Assembly: GCA_023819375.1 (NCBI GenBank)
Contig: JAMWDI010000001.1
Span: forward strand, 1-64,000
Length of the DNA stretch: 64,000 nucleotides
Direction: 5' to 3'
Source of the DNA: Candidatus Omnitrophota bacterium
GTDB taxonomy: Bacteria; Ratteibacteria; UBA8468; B48-G9; JAFGKM01
Shown here: positions 18,380-25,796 of the stretch, in pieces
Numbering within the stretch: the stretch's first letter is position 1
Layout of the letters: every line of letters starts with the position of its first letter
The notes under the pieces: generated by a model
Seen by the model: the letters and a program-made list of their open reading frames with translations, nothing else
What the model was told of the DNA's origin: nothing
The model's database searches: none
Position numbers and translations under genes: made by a program

Positions 18380-19392
18380 ATTTCCTCCATTTTAAAAGGA
18401 ACAATTATTCTTTCATTTAAAATCTCTTCTTTCTTCATCACTTTTTCAAGTATTTCAAGCGTTTTTCTTCCAACTTCTTCTCCTATTTCGGAAAACTTAA
18501 GTGTTTTTACAATTACATCCTTTCCTATTAAGTTTTTCATTTCAACACTCATTGCTTCATCTATTAAAATTATTGCTGTTGGGGGTTCTTCTAATGAAAA
18601 AAGTTCATTGATTAAGTTCAAAACTTTTTCTTTTTCAAAATCACTTTCTTTTATTAAATTTTCATCATATTCAATCTCATATCTTTTTAATGCATTTTTA
18701 TATCCATCAAGAAATAATAAACTTGAAGAAACTGCACCATAAGAAATCGCTTGACTAATTGGTCCTGTTATAACTCCTATTCTTTTGTTTCCTTTTAAAA
18801 TAAGTTTTTCTGTAATTTTTTCTCCTATATAGTCTTCATTTAAAAATATTGAAGGAATATTTACTCCTTTATAATAATGACCAACACAAACAATAGGAAT
18901 ATTTTTTTCAATTAGAAAATTTAAGTCTCTTCTATTTATAAAATCAAGCATTATAACTCCATCAAGTTCTTTGTTTTCAACGCTTTTAAAAAATAAACTT
19001 CCATTTTCACTTGTTATACTTCTTCCTCCAAGTGGATAAAAGAAAAAATGATAATTATTTTTATAGCCAGTGTTTTCAATCCCTTCAATTATTTTCTTAA
19101 TGTAGGGATGGGTTAAAAAACTTATATTTCTAAAAACAATTCCTATATTTTTTATTTCTCTGGAAAAAGAAACCTCTCTTTCTATTAAGTCTGCTACAAA
19201 TGTGCCTTTTCCCTGAATTCTATAAATATATCCTTCCCTTTCAAGTTCATTCAAAGCCCTTGTTACAGTTGCATAACTTAATTTAAATTTTTTCATCAAA
19301 TAATTTTGAGAATAAAATATATCTCCACTTTTAAATTTCTCTTTTAACTCTTCCTTTAAAAACTCTTTCAATTTCAAATAATTTGGTTTCAT
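18376..19392 (-). CDS. GntR-LacI hybrid transcription regulator
   Basis: 338 aa. Winged helix at about 1-66 (SQNYLMKKFKLSYATVTRAL, EREGYIYRIQGKGTFV), LacI-type sensor at about 75-335 (GVIMLDFINRRDL, PIVCVGHYYKG, RIGVITGPISQAI, SSLLFLDGYKNAL). It is the closest relative of the regulator at 7417-8478 and shares with it the operator geometry at the promoter. The sensor lacks the usual C-terminal LacI landmarks (TTVxxP), so the effector site may be unusual. First gene of a likely operon with the sugar isomerase-like gene, prepilin and broken secreted gene. Confidence 0.88.
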   Translation of the reverse strand: MKPNYLKLKEFLKEELKEKFKSGDIFYSQNYLMKKFKLSYATVTRALNELEREGYIYRIQGKGTFVADLIEREVSFSREIKNIGIVFRNISFLTHPYIKKIIEGIENTGYKNNYHFFFYPLGGRSITSENGSLFFKSVENKELDGVIMLDFINRRDLNFLIEKNIPIVCVGHYYKGVNIPSIFLNEDYIGEKITEKLILKGNKRIGVITGPISQAISYGAVSSSLLFLDGYKNALKRYEIEYDENLIKESDFEKEKVLNLINELFSLEEPPTAIILIDEAMSVEMKNLIGKDVIVKTLKFSEIGEEVGRKTLEILEKVMKKEEILNERIIVPFKMEEI

Positions 19393-19394
19393 AA

Positions 19395-19447
19395 CTTAAT
19401 CTCTTAATCTATTAAGTTATTATACTGAAGTATATATTTTTTGTCAA
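19395..19447 (-). promoter_or_regulatory. Promoter and candidate operator of regulator (19392)
   Basis: On the minus strand a full consensus promoter: TTGACA (19442-19447), 17 bp, TATAAT (19419-19424). Two bases on begins a 22-bp CTTA-N6-TAAG-N4-TAAG element (19395-19416), the same layout as at 8482-8503. It covers the start of transcription and part of the leader, so repressor binding would shut off the operon. Confidence 0.7.
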
Positions 19448-19469
19448 GTTTTAATTTTTATTTTATAAT
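19441..19469 (+). promoter_or_regulatory. Promoter for plus-strand membrane protein gene
   Basis: TTGTCA (19441-19446), 17 bp, TATAAT (19464-19469). Its -35 occupies the same bases as the -35 of the divergent regulator promoter (19442-19447), so only one polymerase could bind at a time. Confidence 0.55.
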
Positions 19470-19495
19470 TTTAAGTAATTTAAAAAGTGAGAAAA

Positions 19496-19960
19496 ATGGA
19501 AAATTCAAAGTCAAATTTTTCTTTTAAAAAGATTAAAGGTAGGGCAATACCTTTTTTCTTGTTTCCCATTTTAATTACAATCTTAGGTAAATTTCTTGAC
19601 CTACATAAATATGTTCCAATTACCCAAAATTATGAAACAGAAATTTTGAAAAATTTTATGAAATTTCTGTATTTTTTAGGTCTTGGTATTTTCTTTTTCT
19701 GCAATGGGTTTTCTGATTATATATCAAAAAAAATTTTTTCAAAAAAGAGTGATTATTATGAAAAAATCAGAGGATATTATTTTTATACCTTGATTATGCT
19801 TTCTTTTATAAATCTGATTTCTGTTTCAGGATTTTTAGGATTTTTAATCTGTGGAAATTTCTCATGGTTGGCAACTTTTTCAATTATAAACTTTTTAACT
19901 CTTTTTTCCTATTTTCCAAGCCAAAAAAAATTTAAACACAAATTTGAAAAATTTCAATAA
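19496..19960 (+). CDS. Small multi-pass membrane protein, unknown
   Basis: 154 aa from the ATG at 19496; an in-frame GTG 9 nt upstream is less likely. Four hydrophobic segments are visible: about 22-38 (FFLFPILITILG), 56-75 (FLYFLGLGIFFF), 95-118 (YTLIMLSFINLISVSGFLGF) and 122-142 (WLATFSIINFLTLFSYF). Both ends are rich in Lys. No family recognised. It stands alone, divergent from the regulator and convergent with tRNA-Gly four bases downstream. Confidence 0.65.
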   Translation: MENSKSNFSFKKIKGRAIPFFLFPILITILGKFLDLHKYVPITQNYETEILKNFMKFLYFLGLGIFFFCNGFSDYISKKIFSKKSDYYEKIRGYYFYTLIMLSFINLISVSGFLGFLICGNFSWLATFSIINFLTLFSYFPSQKKFKHKFEKFQ

Positions 19961-19964
19961 GATG

Positions 19965-20036
19965 AGCGGGATACGGGATTCGAACCCGCGACCACGAGCT
20001 TGGGAAGCTCGCACTCTACCACTGAGTTAATCCCGC
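19965..20036 (-). tRNA. tRNA-Gly (CCC)
   Basis: 72 nt cloverleaf on the minus strand. Seven-base-pair acceptor stem (GCGGGAT with ATCCCGC), D-loop with AGTGGTAG, anticodon stem CGAGC/GCTCG around loop TTCCCAA (anticodon CCC), T-arm with GGTTCGAATCC, discriminator U. The 3' CCA is not encoded. Confidence 0.96.
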
Positions 20037-20078
20037 TTTTATTATAATTATACCTTAAAAATATAAATTTATAAAAAT

Positions 20079-20106
20079 TTGACTTTTTGAAATTTTCTAT
20101 TAAAAT
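20079..20106 (+). promoter_or_regulatory. Promoter for PAS protein gene
   Basis: TTGACT (20079-20084), 16-bp spacer, TAAAAT (20101-20106). A GGGGGAA ribosome site follows, and the ATG is at 20121. Confidence 0.55.
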
Positions 20107-20120
20107 TTTTAGCGGGGGAA

Positions 20121-20927
20121 ATGGAAGAAGAAATTAGAAAATTACAAAATATTATAATTTTTAAGGATTTAGAAATTAAAACTCTTCAATATCAACTTGA
20201 AATATTCAAAAAAATTCTTGCTCAATTTCCTGGGATAATTATAGTTCTTGAAAAAAACGGTTTTATAGAATATATAAATGAAAATGGGGCAAAAATACTT
20301 GGATATCACAAAGATGAATTGATAGGGAAAAATTGGTTTGAAAAATGTATTCCAGAGAATATAAAAGAGAAATTGAAATTTATACTTTATAAAATAATGG
20401 AAGGATATCTTGAAGAATACAGTTATTTTGAAAATCCGGTTGAAACAAAATTTAAAACCCAAAAATTAATTGGATGGAGAAATAATTTTATAAAGGATGA
20501 AAAAGGGAATATTATTAAAGTAATTTCCTATGGAATTGAAATTTCTAAAGAAAATTTCAAATCAGAAAGATTTGATATATTTACAAGAATTTTTGATTTG
20601 TTGCCAGAGGCAATTCATATTATTGATAAAGACTATAAAATCTTATACTTTAATGAAACTTTTAGAAAATGGAATGCTCTTTTAGGATTTCCAACCGACA
20701 TTGTTGGAAAAAATCTTTTTGAGGTATTTCCTTTTCTTTCTGAAAAAGTTAAAAAAGAATATGAAAATGTTTTTGAAACAGGAGGGATTTTAACAACAAA
20801 AGAAACAAATTTCCTAATGGGAAAAGAAATAAAAACAGAAACAAGAAAAATTCCAGTTTTTACAAGAGATAAGGTTACACATATTATTACTTTTATAAGA
20901 GAGTTAACTCAATTTTTAAACCTTTGA
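20121..20927 (+). CDS. Double PAS-domain protein without output domain
   Basis: 268 aa, cytoplasmic. A short coiled coil (about 1-28, EEIRKLQNIIIFKDLEIKTL) is followed by PAS 1 (about 30-140; GFIEYINENGAKILGYHKDE, then GWRNNFIKDEKGNIIKVI) and PAS 2 (about 150-262; IHIIDKDYKILYFNETFRKW, DIVGKNLFEVFP). No histidine kinase, GGDEF, HTH or other effector domain follows, and the gene ends at a clear stop. PAS domains bind small ligands or cofactors and mediate dimerisation. It may act by binding a partner kinase encoded elsewhere. Overlaps the convergent gene by 12 bp. Confidence 0.8.
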   Translation: MEEEIRKLQNIIIFKDLEIKTLQYQLEIFKKILAQFPGIIIVLEKNGFIEYINENGAKILGYHKDELIGKNWFEKCIPENIKEKLKFILYKIMEGYLEEYSYFENPVETKFKTQKLIGWRNNFIKDEKGNIIKVISYGIEISKENFKSERFDIFTRIFDLLPEAIHIIDKDYKILYFNETFRKWNALLGFPTDIVGKNLFEVFPFLSEKVKKEYENVFETGGILTTKETNFLMGKEIKTETRKIPVFTRDKVTHIITFIRELTQFLNL

Positions 20928-21323
20928 TGGTTCCTTTTCAAACTTTTTTAATTCTTCAAGAAATTCATCTACTGTAATATCAATTTCATCCCATTTAATT
21001 TCTTCTCTTGGAACCATTTTTGTCTCTTTTACCACATAAAGTAAAAATAAATCTTCACCGTTTTCTTTTATATATTTTATTGCTTCTCTTCTGCTCTCAA
21101 ATAATCTTTCTTTCCTTTCTAAAACAGGTATTTTCCTCAATTCTTCTTCAGAAAGATTTCTTATAACCCCGTACATATATGCAGATAAAGTAATTTCTCT
21201 TGCAAGTAAAATTTCTTCTACTATTTGTTCTCCTGTGCTTATTCCAGTTTTAAGGGCTTCTTCAGGAGTAAGACATAGATAGGTTTTAGGTCTAATCCTA
21301 TATCTTTTTACTTCTTTTTCCAT
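20916..21323 (-). CDS. Conserved-looking hypothetical protein
   Basis: 135 aa, highly charged and mostly helical, with no signal or membrane segment. Features: YRIRPKTYLCLTPEEALKTG at residues 7-26, a central helix IVEEILLAREITLSAY, and a Glu/Lys-rich tail (VDEFLEELKKFEKEPSKV). I do not recognise the family. It lies 21 bp downstream of the URO-D family gene in the same direction, so it may be its partner. Confidence 0.55.
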   Translation of the reverse strand: MEKEVKRYRIRPKTYLCLTPEEALKTGISTGEQIVEEILLAREITLSAYMYGVIRNLSEEELRKIPVLERKERLFESRREAIKYIKENGEDLFLLYVVKETKMVPREEIKWDEIDITVDEFLEELKKFEKEPSKV

Positions 21324-21344
21324 TAATTTAATCCTACTTTAATT

Positions 21345-22430
21345 TTATAAATATTTCAACCCTTCGTCAAGCATGATTAAATAATTTTCAACTGGAATAT
21401 AATTTGTAATTGAATTTCCACTCCCAAAAGCATATCTATATGGCATACATTTATCAAGAATTTCTCTTACATATTTTCTCAAACTTTCTTCATTATAAGT
21501 AACAAGTTTATTTACATCTACTCCTCCAAGAACAGCAACTTTATCTCCATATTTTTCTTTGAATTCCCATACAGGTATAATTTCGTCTTGAAAAGAATGA
21601 AAAGCATCTATTTTGACATCATATATAAAGTCATCAATAACGTTTGAAATGTTTCCACAACAATGAAATAAATATAACTTATTTTTTTTATGAGCAATTT
21701 CTGCATATTTTTTATGCCATGGAATTACAAGTTTTCTTAAATATTCAGGTGATAAAAAAGTTGAAGTTTTAAATCCAAGATCATCTCCTTGAAAAAAACC
21801 TTCTACATTATCTAATTCAACGATATTTTTATAAAACTCACAAATAATTTCTCCTACTTTGTTAAATACTGCTTCAACAAGAAGAAAATTATCTATTAGT
21901 AAATAACTCATATTTTCAAAACCAAGTAAAAATTCACTTGCTATTTCAAAAACACCACTACTTGGACAAACTAATAATTTCATCCCATCAGGTAAGTTTT
22001 TAATTGCAATTTCATAAATAGAATAATCAATTTCTTCCTTTTTAGGCCAAGGATAATTTTCAAAATCATACCAATTAGTTATCATTCCTGTCCCCTCTTC
22101 TACCCATCCCCTTTCTCCTCTTGACAATATCGCTGTATCTTTAGTTCTTCTTTCTTTTCTTGGGAAAATAATTCCACCTGCAATTCTCACATAATCATAT
22201 CCCATTTTATACCAAAAGTTTATTTCTTGCCTTATATAATCTTCTTTGTTTTCATCATTATATTCAATCCACTTTTCTCCGATATATTTTTCTGTTATAT
22301 ATTTCTTTACTTCATAATCTATAACAAGTTCTACAAAATGAGTCTTATCAGCCCTTTCTTCACCTAAAATAACTTTTTTAAATTTTTCAAAATCAGGTCT
22401 CGGTTTCTTCAAAGGCACTTTCAAATTCAT
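21345..22430 (-). CDS. Uroporphyrinogen decarboxylase (URO-D) family protein
   Basis: 361 aa. The C-terminal half has the family pattern: LYLFHCCGNISNVIDDF, AFHSFQDE, VAVLGGVDV and GSGNSITNYIPVENYL. The N-terminal region (KPRPDFEKFKKVILGEERAD) is that of the divergent URO-D and corrinoid methyltransferase branch (MtaA/CmuA-like), not HemE, and no heme-synthesis genes are nearby. These proteins usually move methyl groups or act on unknown substrates in anaerobes. An alternative is a sugar- or methylamine-related methyltransferase, which I cannot decide. Upstream lies tRNA-Ser. Confidence 0.75.
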   Translation of the reverse strand: MNLKVPLKKPRPDFEKFKKVILGEERADKTHFVELVIDYEVKKYITEKYIGEKWIEYNDENKEDYIRQEINFWYKMGYDYVRIAGGIIFPRKERRTKDTAILSRGERGWVEEGTGMITNWYDFENYPWPKKEEIDYSIYEIAIKNLPDGMKLLVCPSSGVFEIASEFLLGFENMSYLLIDNFLLVEAVFNKVGEIICEFYKNIVELDNVEGFFQGDDLGFKTSTFLSPEYLRKLVIPWHKKYAEIAHKKNKLYLFHCCGNISNVIDDFIYDVKIDAFHSFQDEIIPVWEFKEKYGDKVAVLGGVDVNKLVTYNEESLRKYVREILDKCMPYRYAFGSGNSITNYIPVENYLIMLDEGLKYL

Positions 22431-22472
22431 TTTTTGCTCTTTTCTAAATTCAAATTTAAAAAGATAAACTTG

Positions 22473-22564
22473 CGGAGAGGGTGGGATTTGAACCCACGTC
22501 CATCCATTTTGTGGATGGAAGCCGATTTCGAGTCGGCCGCTTTAGTCCACTCAGCCACCTCTCC
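22473..22564 (-). tRNA. tRNA-Ser (CGA)
   Basis: 92 nt with a long variable arm on the minus strand. Acceptor stem GGAGAGG/CCTCTCC, D-loop TGGCTGAGTGG, anticodon stem GCCGA/TCGGC around CTCGAAA (anticodon CGA), variable stem CCATCCA/TGGATGG, T-arm GGTTCAAATCC, discriminator G. No CCA encoded. The first 14 nt overlap the 3' end of yggS. Confidence 0.95.
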
Positions 22565-23222
22565 TTGGACCAAAAATTCCTGTTCCTATTCTTATTATAT
22601 TTGCTCCTTCTTCAATTGCTATTCTCCAAGTATCTGTCATTCCCATAGATAGATATTTCATCTCAACATTTGGTAAATTTAATCTTTTAAATTTTTCAAA
22701 CAATTCCTTTGTCAATTTAAAGTAAGGTCTTATATCCTCTGGTTTTTCAACAACTGGGCCCATGGTCATTAAACCTTCTATTTTAATATTTTCATATTTT
22801 GAAATTTCATAGATTAAATTTTCTGCATCTTCTGGGAAAACGCCTGTTTTTTGATGCTCTTTCCCACTATTTATTTCTATTAAAACAGGATAAATAATAT
22901 TTCTTTTTTTTGCTTCTTTATCTATTTCTTTGGCGAGTTTTATTGAGTCAACTGTTTCAATCATATCAAAAATTTCAATTGCTTTCTTAACTTTATTTGT
23001 CTGTAAATGCCCAATCATATGCCATTTAACCCTCCTGCCAATTTTTAAAAATTTCTTTTCTGCTTCCTGAACATAATTTTCTCCAATAAATTTTATACCA
23101 CCTTCAATCGCTTCTTCAATTTCTTCAACACTTCTTCCTTTTGTGGCTGCAAGTAAAATAATATTCTGTGGGATTTGAGACAAAATTTCTTTAACCTTTT
23201 CTCTTATCATCTTTTGAACCAT
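22551..23222 (-). CDS. yggS: PLP homeostasis protein YggS/PROSC family
   Basis: 223 aa, the usual length for the single-domain alanine-racemase-like barrel that binds pyridoxal phosphate and keeps it in balance. The PLP lysine lies in LLAATKGRS. Other landmarks: GIKFIGENYVQEAEKK, KWHMIGHLQTNKVKK, EGLMTMGP and SMGMTDTWRIAIEEGA (usually SMGMS-D). The C-terminus RIGTGIFGPRRGG is encoded inside tRNA-Ser, on the same strand. Divergent from the tRNA-binding protein gene. A TATAAT (plus 23233-23238) ending 10 nt before the ATG suggests a very short leader. Confidence 0.93.
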   Translation of the reverse strand: MVQKMIREKVKEILSQIPQNIILLAATKGRSVEEIEEAIEGGIKFIGENYVQEAEKKFLKIGRRVKWHMIGHLQTNKVKKAIEIFDMIETVDSIKLAKEIDKEAKKRNIIYPVLIEINSGKEHQKTGVFPEDAENLIYEISKYENIKIEGLMTMGPVVEKPEDIRPYFKLTKELFEKFKRLNLPNVEMKYLSMGMTDTWRIAIEEGANIIRIGTGIFGPRRGG

Positions 23223-23262
23223 TCAATTTTTTATTATACAATTTTTTAAAAGGAGGATAAAT

Positions 23263-23589
23263 ATGGAAATAAGATTTGATGAATTTAAGAAGATGGATTT
23301 GAGAGTTGGTAAAATTTTAGAGGTAGAAGATATTGCTGGAGCAGACAAATTATATTTATTGACAGTGGATATAGGAGATGAAAAAAGAAAAATGGTTGCA
23401 GGAATAAAGCCCTGGTATGATAAAAAAGAATTAATTGGGAAAAATATAGTCGTTATTGTCAATCTTGAACCCAAAGTCATCAAAGGAATTGAAAGTAGAG
23501 GTATGCTTCTTGCTACACTTTTTGACAATAAACTTTCAATTTTGACAACTGATAAAAATGACGTTCCACCAGGTAGCAAAATTACTTAA
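23263..23589 (+). CDS. tRNA-binding (EMAP/MetG C-terminal) domain protein
   Basis: 108 aa OB-fold, with FDEFKKMDLRVGKILEVEDI, ADKLYLLTVDIGDEKR, VAGIKPWYDKKELIGK and ILTTDKNDVPPGSKI. This is the domain found at the C-terminus of methionyl-tRNA synthetase and as free-standing CsaA-like or Trbp111-like proteins that bind tRNA elbows. Being a complete small gene with its own AGGAGG site, it is either the split-off beta subunit of MetRS or a free tRNA chaperone. No metG is in the window. Overlaps the convergent gene by 8 bp. Confidence 0.88.
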   Translation: MEIRFDEFKKMDLRVGKILEVEDIAGADKLYLLTVDIGDEKRKMVAGIKPWYDKKELIGKNIVVIVNLEPKVIKGIESRGMLLATLFDNKLSILTTDKNDVPPGSKIT

Positions 23590-24046
23590 CTTTCTTTAAA
23601 ATAAAAGAAGAAATTGATAAAAAAACTATCATAACTACAATAGGAATCCAAACAGGTGCAATCCAAGGGGAAGGGATTAAAAAAAGACAATCAATAGTCT
23701 TAAATGAAGGGGGCCAATCAATTAAAATTTTAAGTGTTAAATAGTAAAATAAATCCCATATAGAAAAAATCCAAAAGAAGGTTGCAAATTTTCTTATAAT
23801 TTTCTTTTCACATAGGATAGAAATTAAAATAATTATAATAATTGGCATTAATTCTCTTGTCTTTTCTATGAACAATAAACTATATCCTTTATTCCCAGTA
23901 ATAATTAATGGTTTTGAGAGCTCTGAAATAGTTAATTTTGTTAAATCAGGTTGAATAGCAGTTAATATTTCTCTTATATAAACAACTACAATACCTTCCC
24001 ACCACCCAAGAGCAATTCCTATCAATGTATAAAAAAGCAATCTCAT
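23582..24046 (-). CDS. Multi-pass membrane protein, unknown family
   Basis: 154 aa with about four hydrophobic segments: 1-22 (LLFYTLIGIALGWWEGIVVV), 66-83 (LMPIIIIILISILC), 88-108 (FATFFWIFSIWDLFYYLTL) and 130-150 (WIPIVVMIVFLSISSFIL). A loop has WPPSFKTIDCLFLIPSPWIA, which looks conserved (WDLFYY plus PSPWIAPVW). I do not know its role. Lies alone between nnrD and the tRNA-binding protein. Confidence 0.65.
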   Translation of the reverse strand: MRLLFYTLIGIALGWWEGIVVVYIREILTAIQPDLTKLTISELSKPLIITGNKGYSLLFIEKTRELMPIIIIILISILCEKKIIRKFATFFWIFSIWDLFYYLTLKILIDWPPSFKTIDCLFLIPSPWIAPVWIPIVVMIVFLSISSFILKKVK

Positions 24047-24125
24047 TTTTTAATTATATCCTGAAAAACTTTACTAAAAAACAATAAAAAAATCTATCTG
24101 GCCTACTAAGACAAACTACTTCTTT

Positions 24126-25001
24126 TTAAATCTCCTTAAAAATCTTTTCTTTTTTCAAATACTTAAATGCAATAGGTATTTTTTCTATTATATCAGAAGC
24201 AATTAAAGAAATCTCTCCTTTTTCTCTTTTTGCAATATCTCCAGCAAGTCCATGAATCAAAACACCATATTTTGCAGATATAAACTTTTCTTCACCAGTT
24301 GCTAAAAGTCCTCCTATTATTCCTGCAAGAACATCTCCACTGCCTGCAGTTGCCATACCTGGGTTTCCTGTTAAATTTATATAAGTTTTTTCTCCATCTG
24401 TCACAATTGTTTTATATCCTTTCAATATTAAAATGACATTGTATTTTTGGGCAAATTCAACTGCAACTTTTTCTCTATTTTTTTGTATTTCTTTTATGCT
24501 TAAACCTGTTAAATAACACATTTCCCCTGGATGTGGTGTTAAAATTGGTTTTTCAAGAAATTTAAGAATTTCAAGATTTTCAGATATTATTTTTAAAGCA
24601 TCCGCATCTATTATCAGAGGTTTTTTTATTTCAGGTATTATTTTTTTAACAAATTTTTTTGTCTCCTGATGCAAGGAAATACCAGGTCCTATTAAAACAC
24701 AATCTGCTTTCTTTTCTATAAATTCATATGTTTTTTCATAAGCATTTAAGGAAAAATAATGGTCTTCTGTCTCTGGTAAAGGTAAACTCATTACTTCTGT
24801 AAGTTTAATTTCAATTATTTGATTTAAAGATTCAGGTATCCCTATTGTCACAAGACCACATCCACTTCTCAAAGCACTTATTCCTGCGAGACAAACAGCA
24901 CCTGTTAAACCAGGACTTCCTCCTATAATAAATAAATGTCCATAATCTCCTTTATGTGTGTCTTTTTCTCTTTTTTTTAAAAATTTTACTTTTTCATTCA
25001 T
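24126..25001 (-). CDS. nnrD: ADP/ATP-dependent NAD(P)H-hydrate dehydratase
   Basis: 291 aa ribokinase-fold enzyme that repairs hydrated NAD(P)H. Landmarks: KGDYGHLFIIGGSPGLTGA, ADCVLIGPGI, PLIIDADALKII, ILTPHPGEMCYLTG and NPGMATAGSGDVLAGIIGGL with the catalytic Asp in GSGD. It is separate from the epimerase (nnrE is at 41993-42664), whereas many bacteria fuse the two. Start overlaps the acpS-like gene by 8 bp, so these and rpmA form one operon. Confidence 0.93.
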   Translation of the reverse strand: MNEKVKFLKKREKDTHKGDYGHLFIIGGSPGLTGAVCLAGISALRSGCGLVTIGIPESLNQIIEIKLTEVMSLPLPETEDHYFSLNAYEKTYEFIEKKADCVLIGPGISLHQETKKFVKKIIPEIKKPLIIDADALKIISENLEILKFLEKPILTPHPGEMCYLTGLSIKEIQKNREKVAVEFAQKYNVILILKGYKTIVTDGEKTYINLTGNPGMATAGSGDVLAGIIGGLLATGEEKFISAKYGVLIHGLAGDIAKREKGEISLIASDIIEKIPIAFKYLKKEKIFKEI

Positions 25002-25317
25002 AAATCAGACAAATTGCAACTGCTAAATCTTTTGTGTGAGAAAGGGAAAAGGTAATTTTTTTATTCCTAAGTTTTTTCTTTAACTTTGGATCTTTTATTT
25101 TTATTGCAGGTCTTCCAGATTTAAGTTTTTTAATTTCTATTTTTTTAAATTCATTATTTAACTTTAGACAATCAAAAAATGCTTTTTTTAGAGCAACCTT
25201 ACCCAATAAAGAAACTGGATTTTTAACTTTTAATTCTTCTTTTGATAGAAAAAAATGAAAATTTTGAGAATTTTTGAAATTTTCTAAAGATTCAATTTTT
25301 ATTGAGAAATTAAACAT
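24994..25317 (-). CDS. acpS: Divergent AcpS-type phosphopantetheinyl transferase
   Basis: 107 aa, a little shorter than typical AcpS (about 120). Family order is visible: [35 protein letters not shown] and [17 protein letters not shown]. AcpS attaches 4'-phosphopantetheine to acyl carrier protein. Two normally invariant Mg-binding acids are lysine here: the Asp of the N-terminal GIDIVE-type strand (here SIKIES) and the Glu of the AAKEA helix (here ALKKA). Either this copy works with different metal binding or it has lost activity. The neighbouring nnrD agrees with the usual acpS-nnr pairing. Its ATG overlaps the rpmA stop. Confidence 0.75.
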   Translation of the reverse strand: MFNFSIKIESLENFKNSQNFHFFLSKEELKVKNPVSLLGKVALKKAFFDCLKLNNEFKKIEIKKLKSGRPAIKIKDPKLKKKLRNKKITFSLSHTKDLAVAICLIYE

Positions 25318-25561
25318 TTTGAGGAATAGGCCTTACATGAACAACTTTCTTATTGCCTCTTTCTGCATATTCAACTATTCCATCTATTAAACTGAATATT
25401 GTATAATCTTTACCAATACCACAACCATTACCAGGTAAAATCTTTGTTCCCTTTTGTCTTACAATAATGTTCCCTGCTTTCACAATTTGTCCTTCAAAAA
25501 CTTTTACTCCCCGATATTTTGGATTTGAATCTCTACCGTTTCCCTGTCTTTTTCTTCCCAT
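25310..25561 (-). CDS. rpmA: 50S ribosomal protein L27
   Basis: 83 aa from the ATG at 25561 ([20 protein letters not shown]); a start 21 nt upstream would fall within the -10 region. The core [18 protein letters not shown], then [19 protein letters not shown] and GIVEYAER, is typical. The N-terminal tail that reaches the peptidyl transferase centre is about four residues shorter than in E. coli. The usual upstream partner rplU (L21) is absent. No ribosome site is visible, in keeping with the promoter lying immediately upstream. First gene of an operon with acpS and nnrD. Confidence 0.93.
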   Translation of the reverse strand: MGRKRQGNGRDSNPKYRGVKVFEGQIVKAGNIIVRQKGTKILPGNGCGIGKDYTIFSLIDGIVEYAERGNKKVVHVRPIPQNV

Positions 25562-25570
25562 AGTAAAAAA

Positions 25571-25599
25571 ATTATAAATCAAATTTTAAAATAAGTCAA
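25571..25599 (-). promoter_or_regulatory. Promoter of rpmA operon, predicted leaderless
   Basis: Minus strand TTGACT (25594-25599), 17 bp, TATAAT (25571-25576). The -10 ends 9 nt before the ATG, so the transcript would start about 3 nt upstream of it. Confidence 0.7.
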
Positions 25600-25754
25600 C
25601 TTTTTTCTGATTGTACTTCCACCTGTTTCTTTTCTTAATCTTATAAGTGTTAAACTTTAAAGCATAATTTTCCTTACCTCTTTTAATAAGATAAGAAATA
25701 AAACTTTTCCATCTTATGATATTTTATAAAATTTCCGATAATTTGCAAAAAATA

Positions 25755-25783
25755 TTGACTTTTAACACTTAAAATATTATAAT
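25755..25783 (+). promoter_or_regulatory. Promoter for tRNA-Arg and tRNA-Lys
   Basis: TTGACT (25755-25760), 17 bp, TATAAT (25778-25783). The mature tRNA-Arg begins 14 nt after the -10. Confidence 0.7.
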
Positions 25784-25796
25784 AAATTTTGAAATT

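Noticed and set aside
23223-23579. 118-codon minus-strand frame opposite the tRNA-binding protein
   Set aside because: The plus-strand product has a recognised domain and a ribosome site; the antisense frame has none.
24047-24125. 79-bp gap looked at for a terminator or small RNA
   Set aside because: No stem followed by a T run and no conserved pattern seen.
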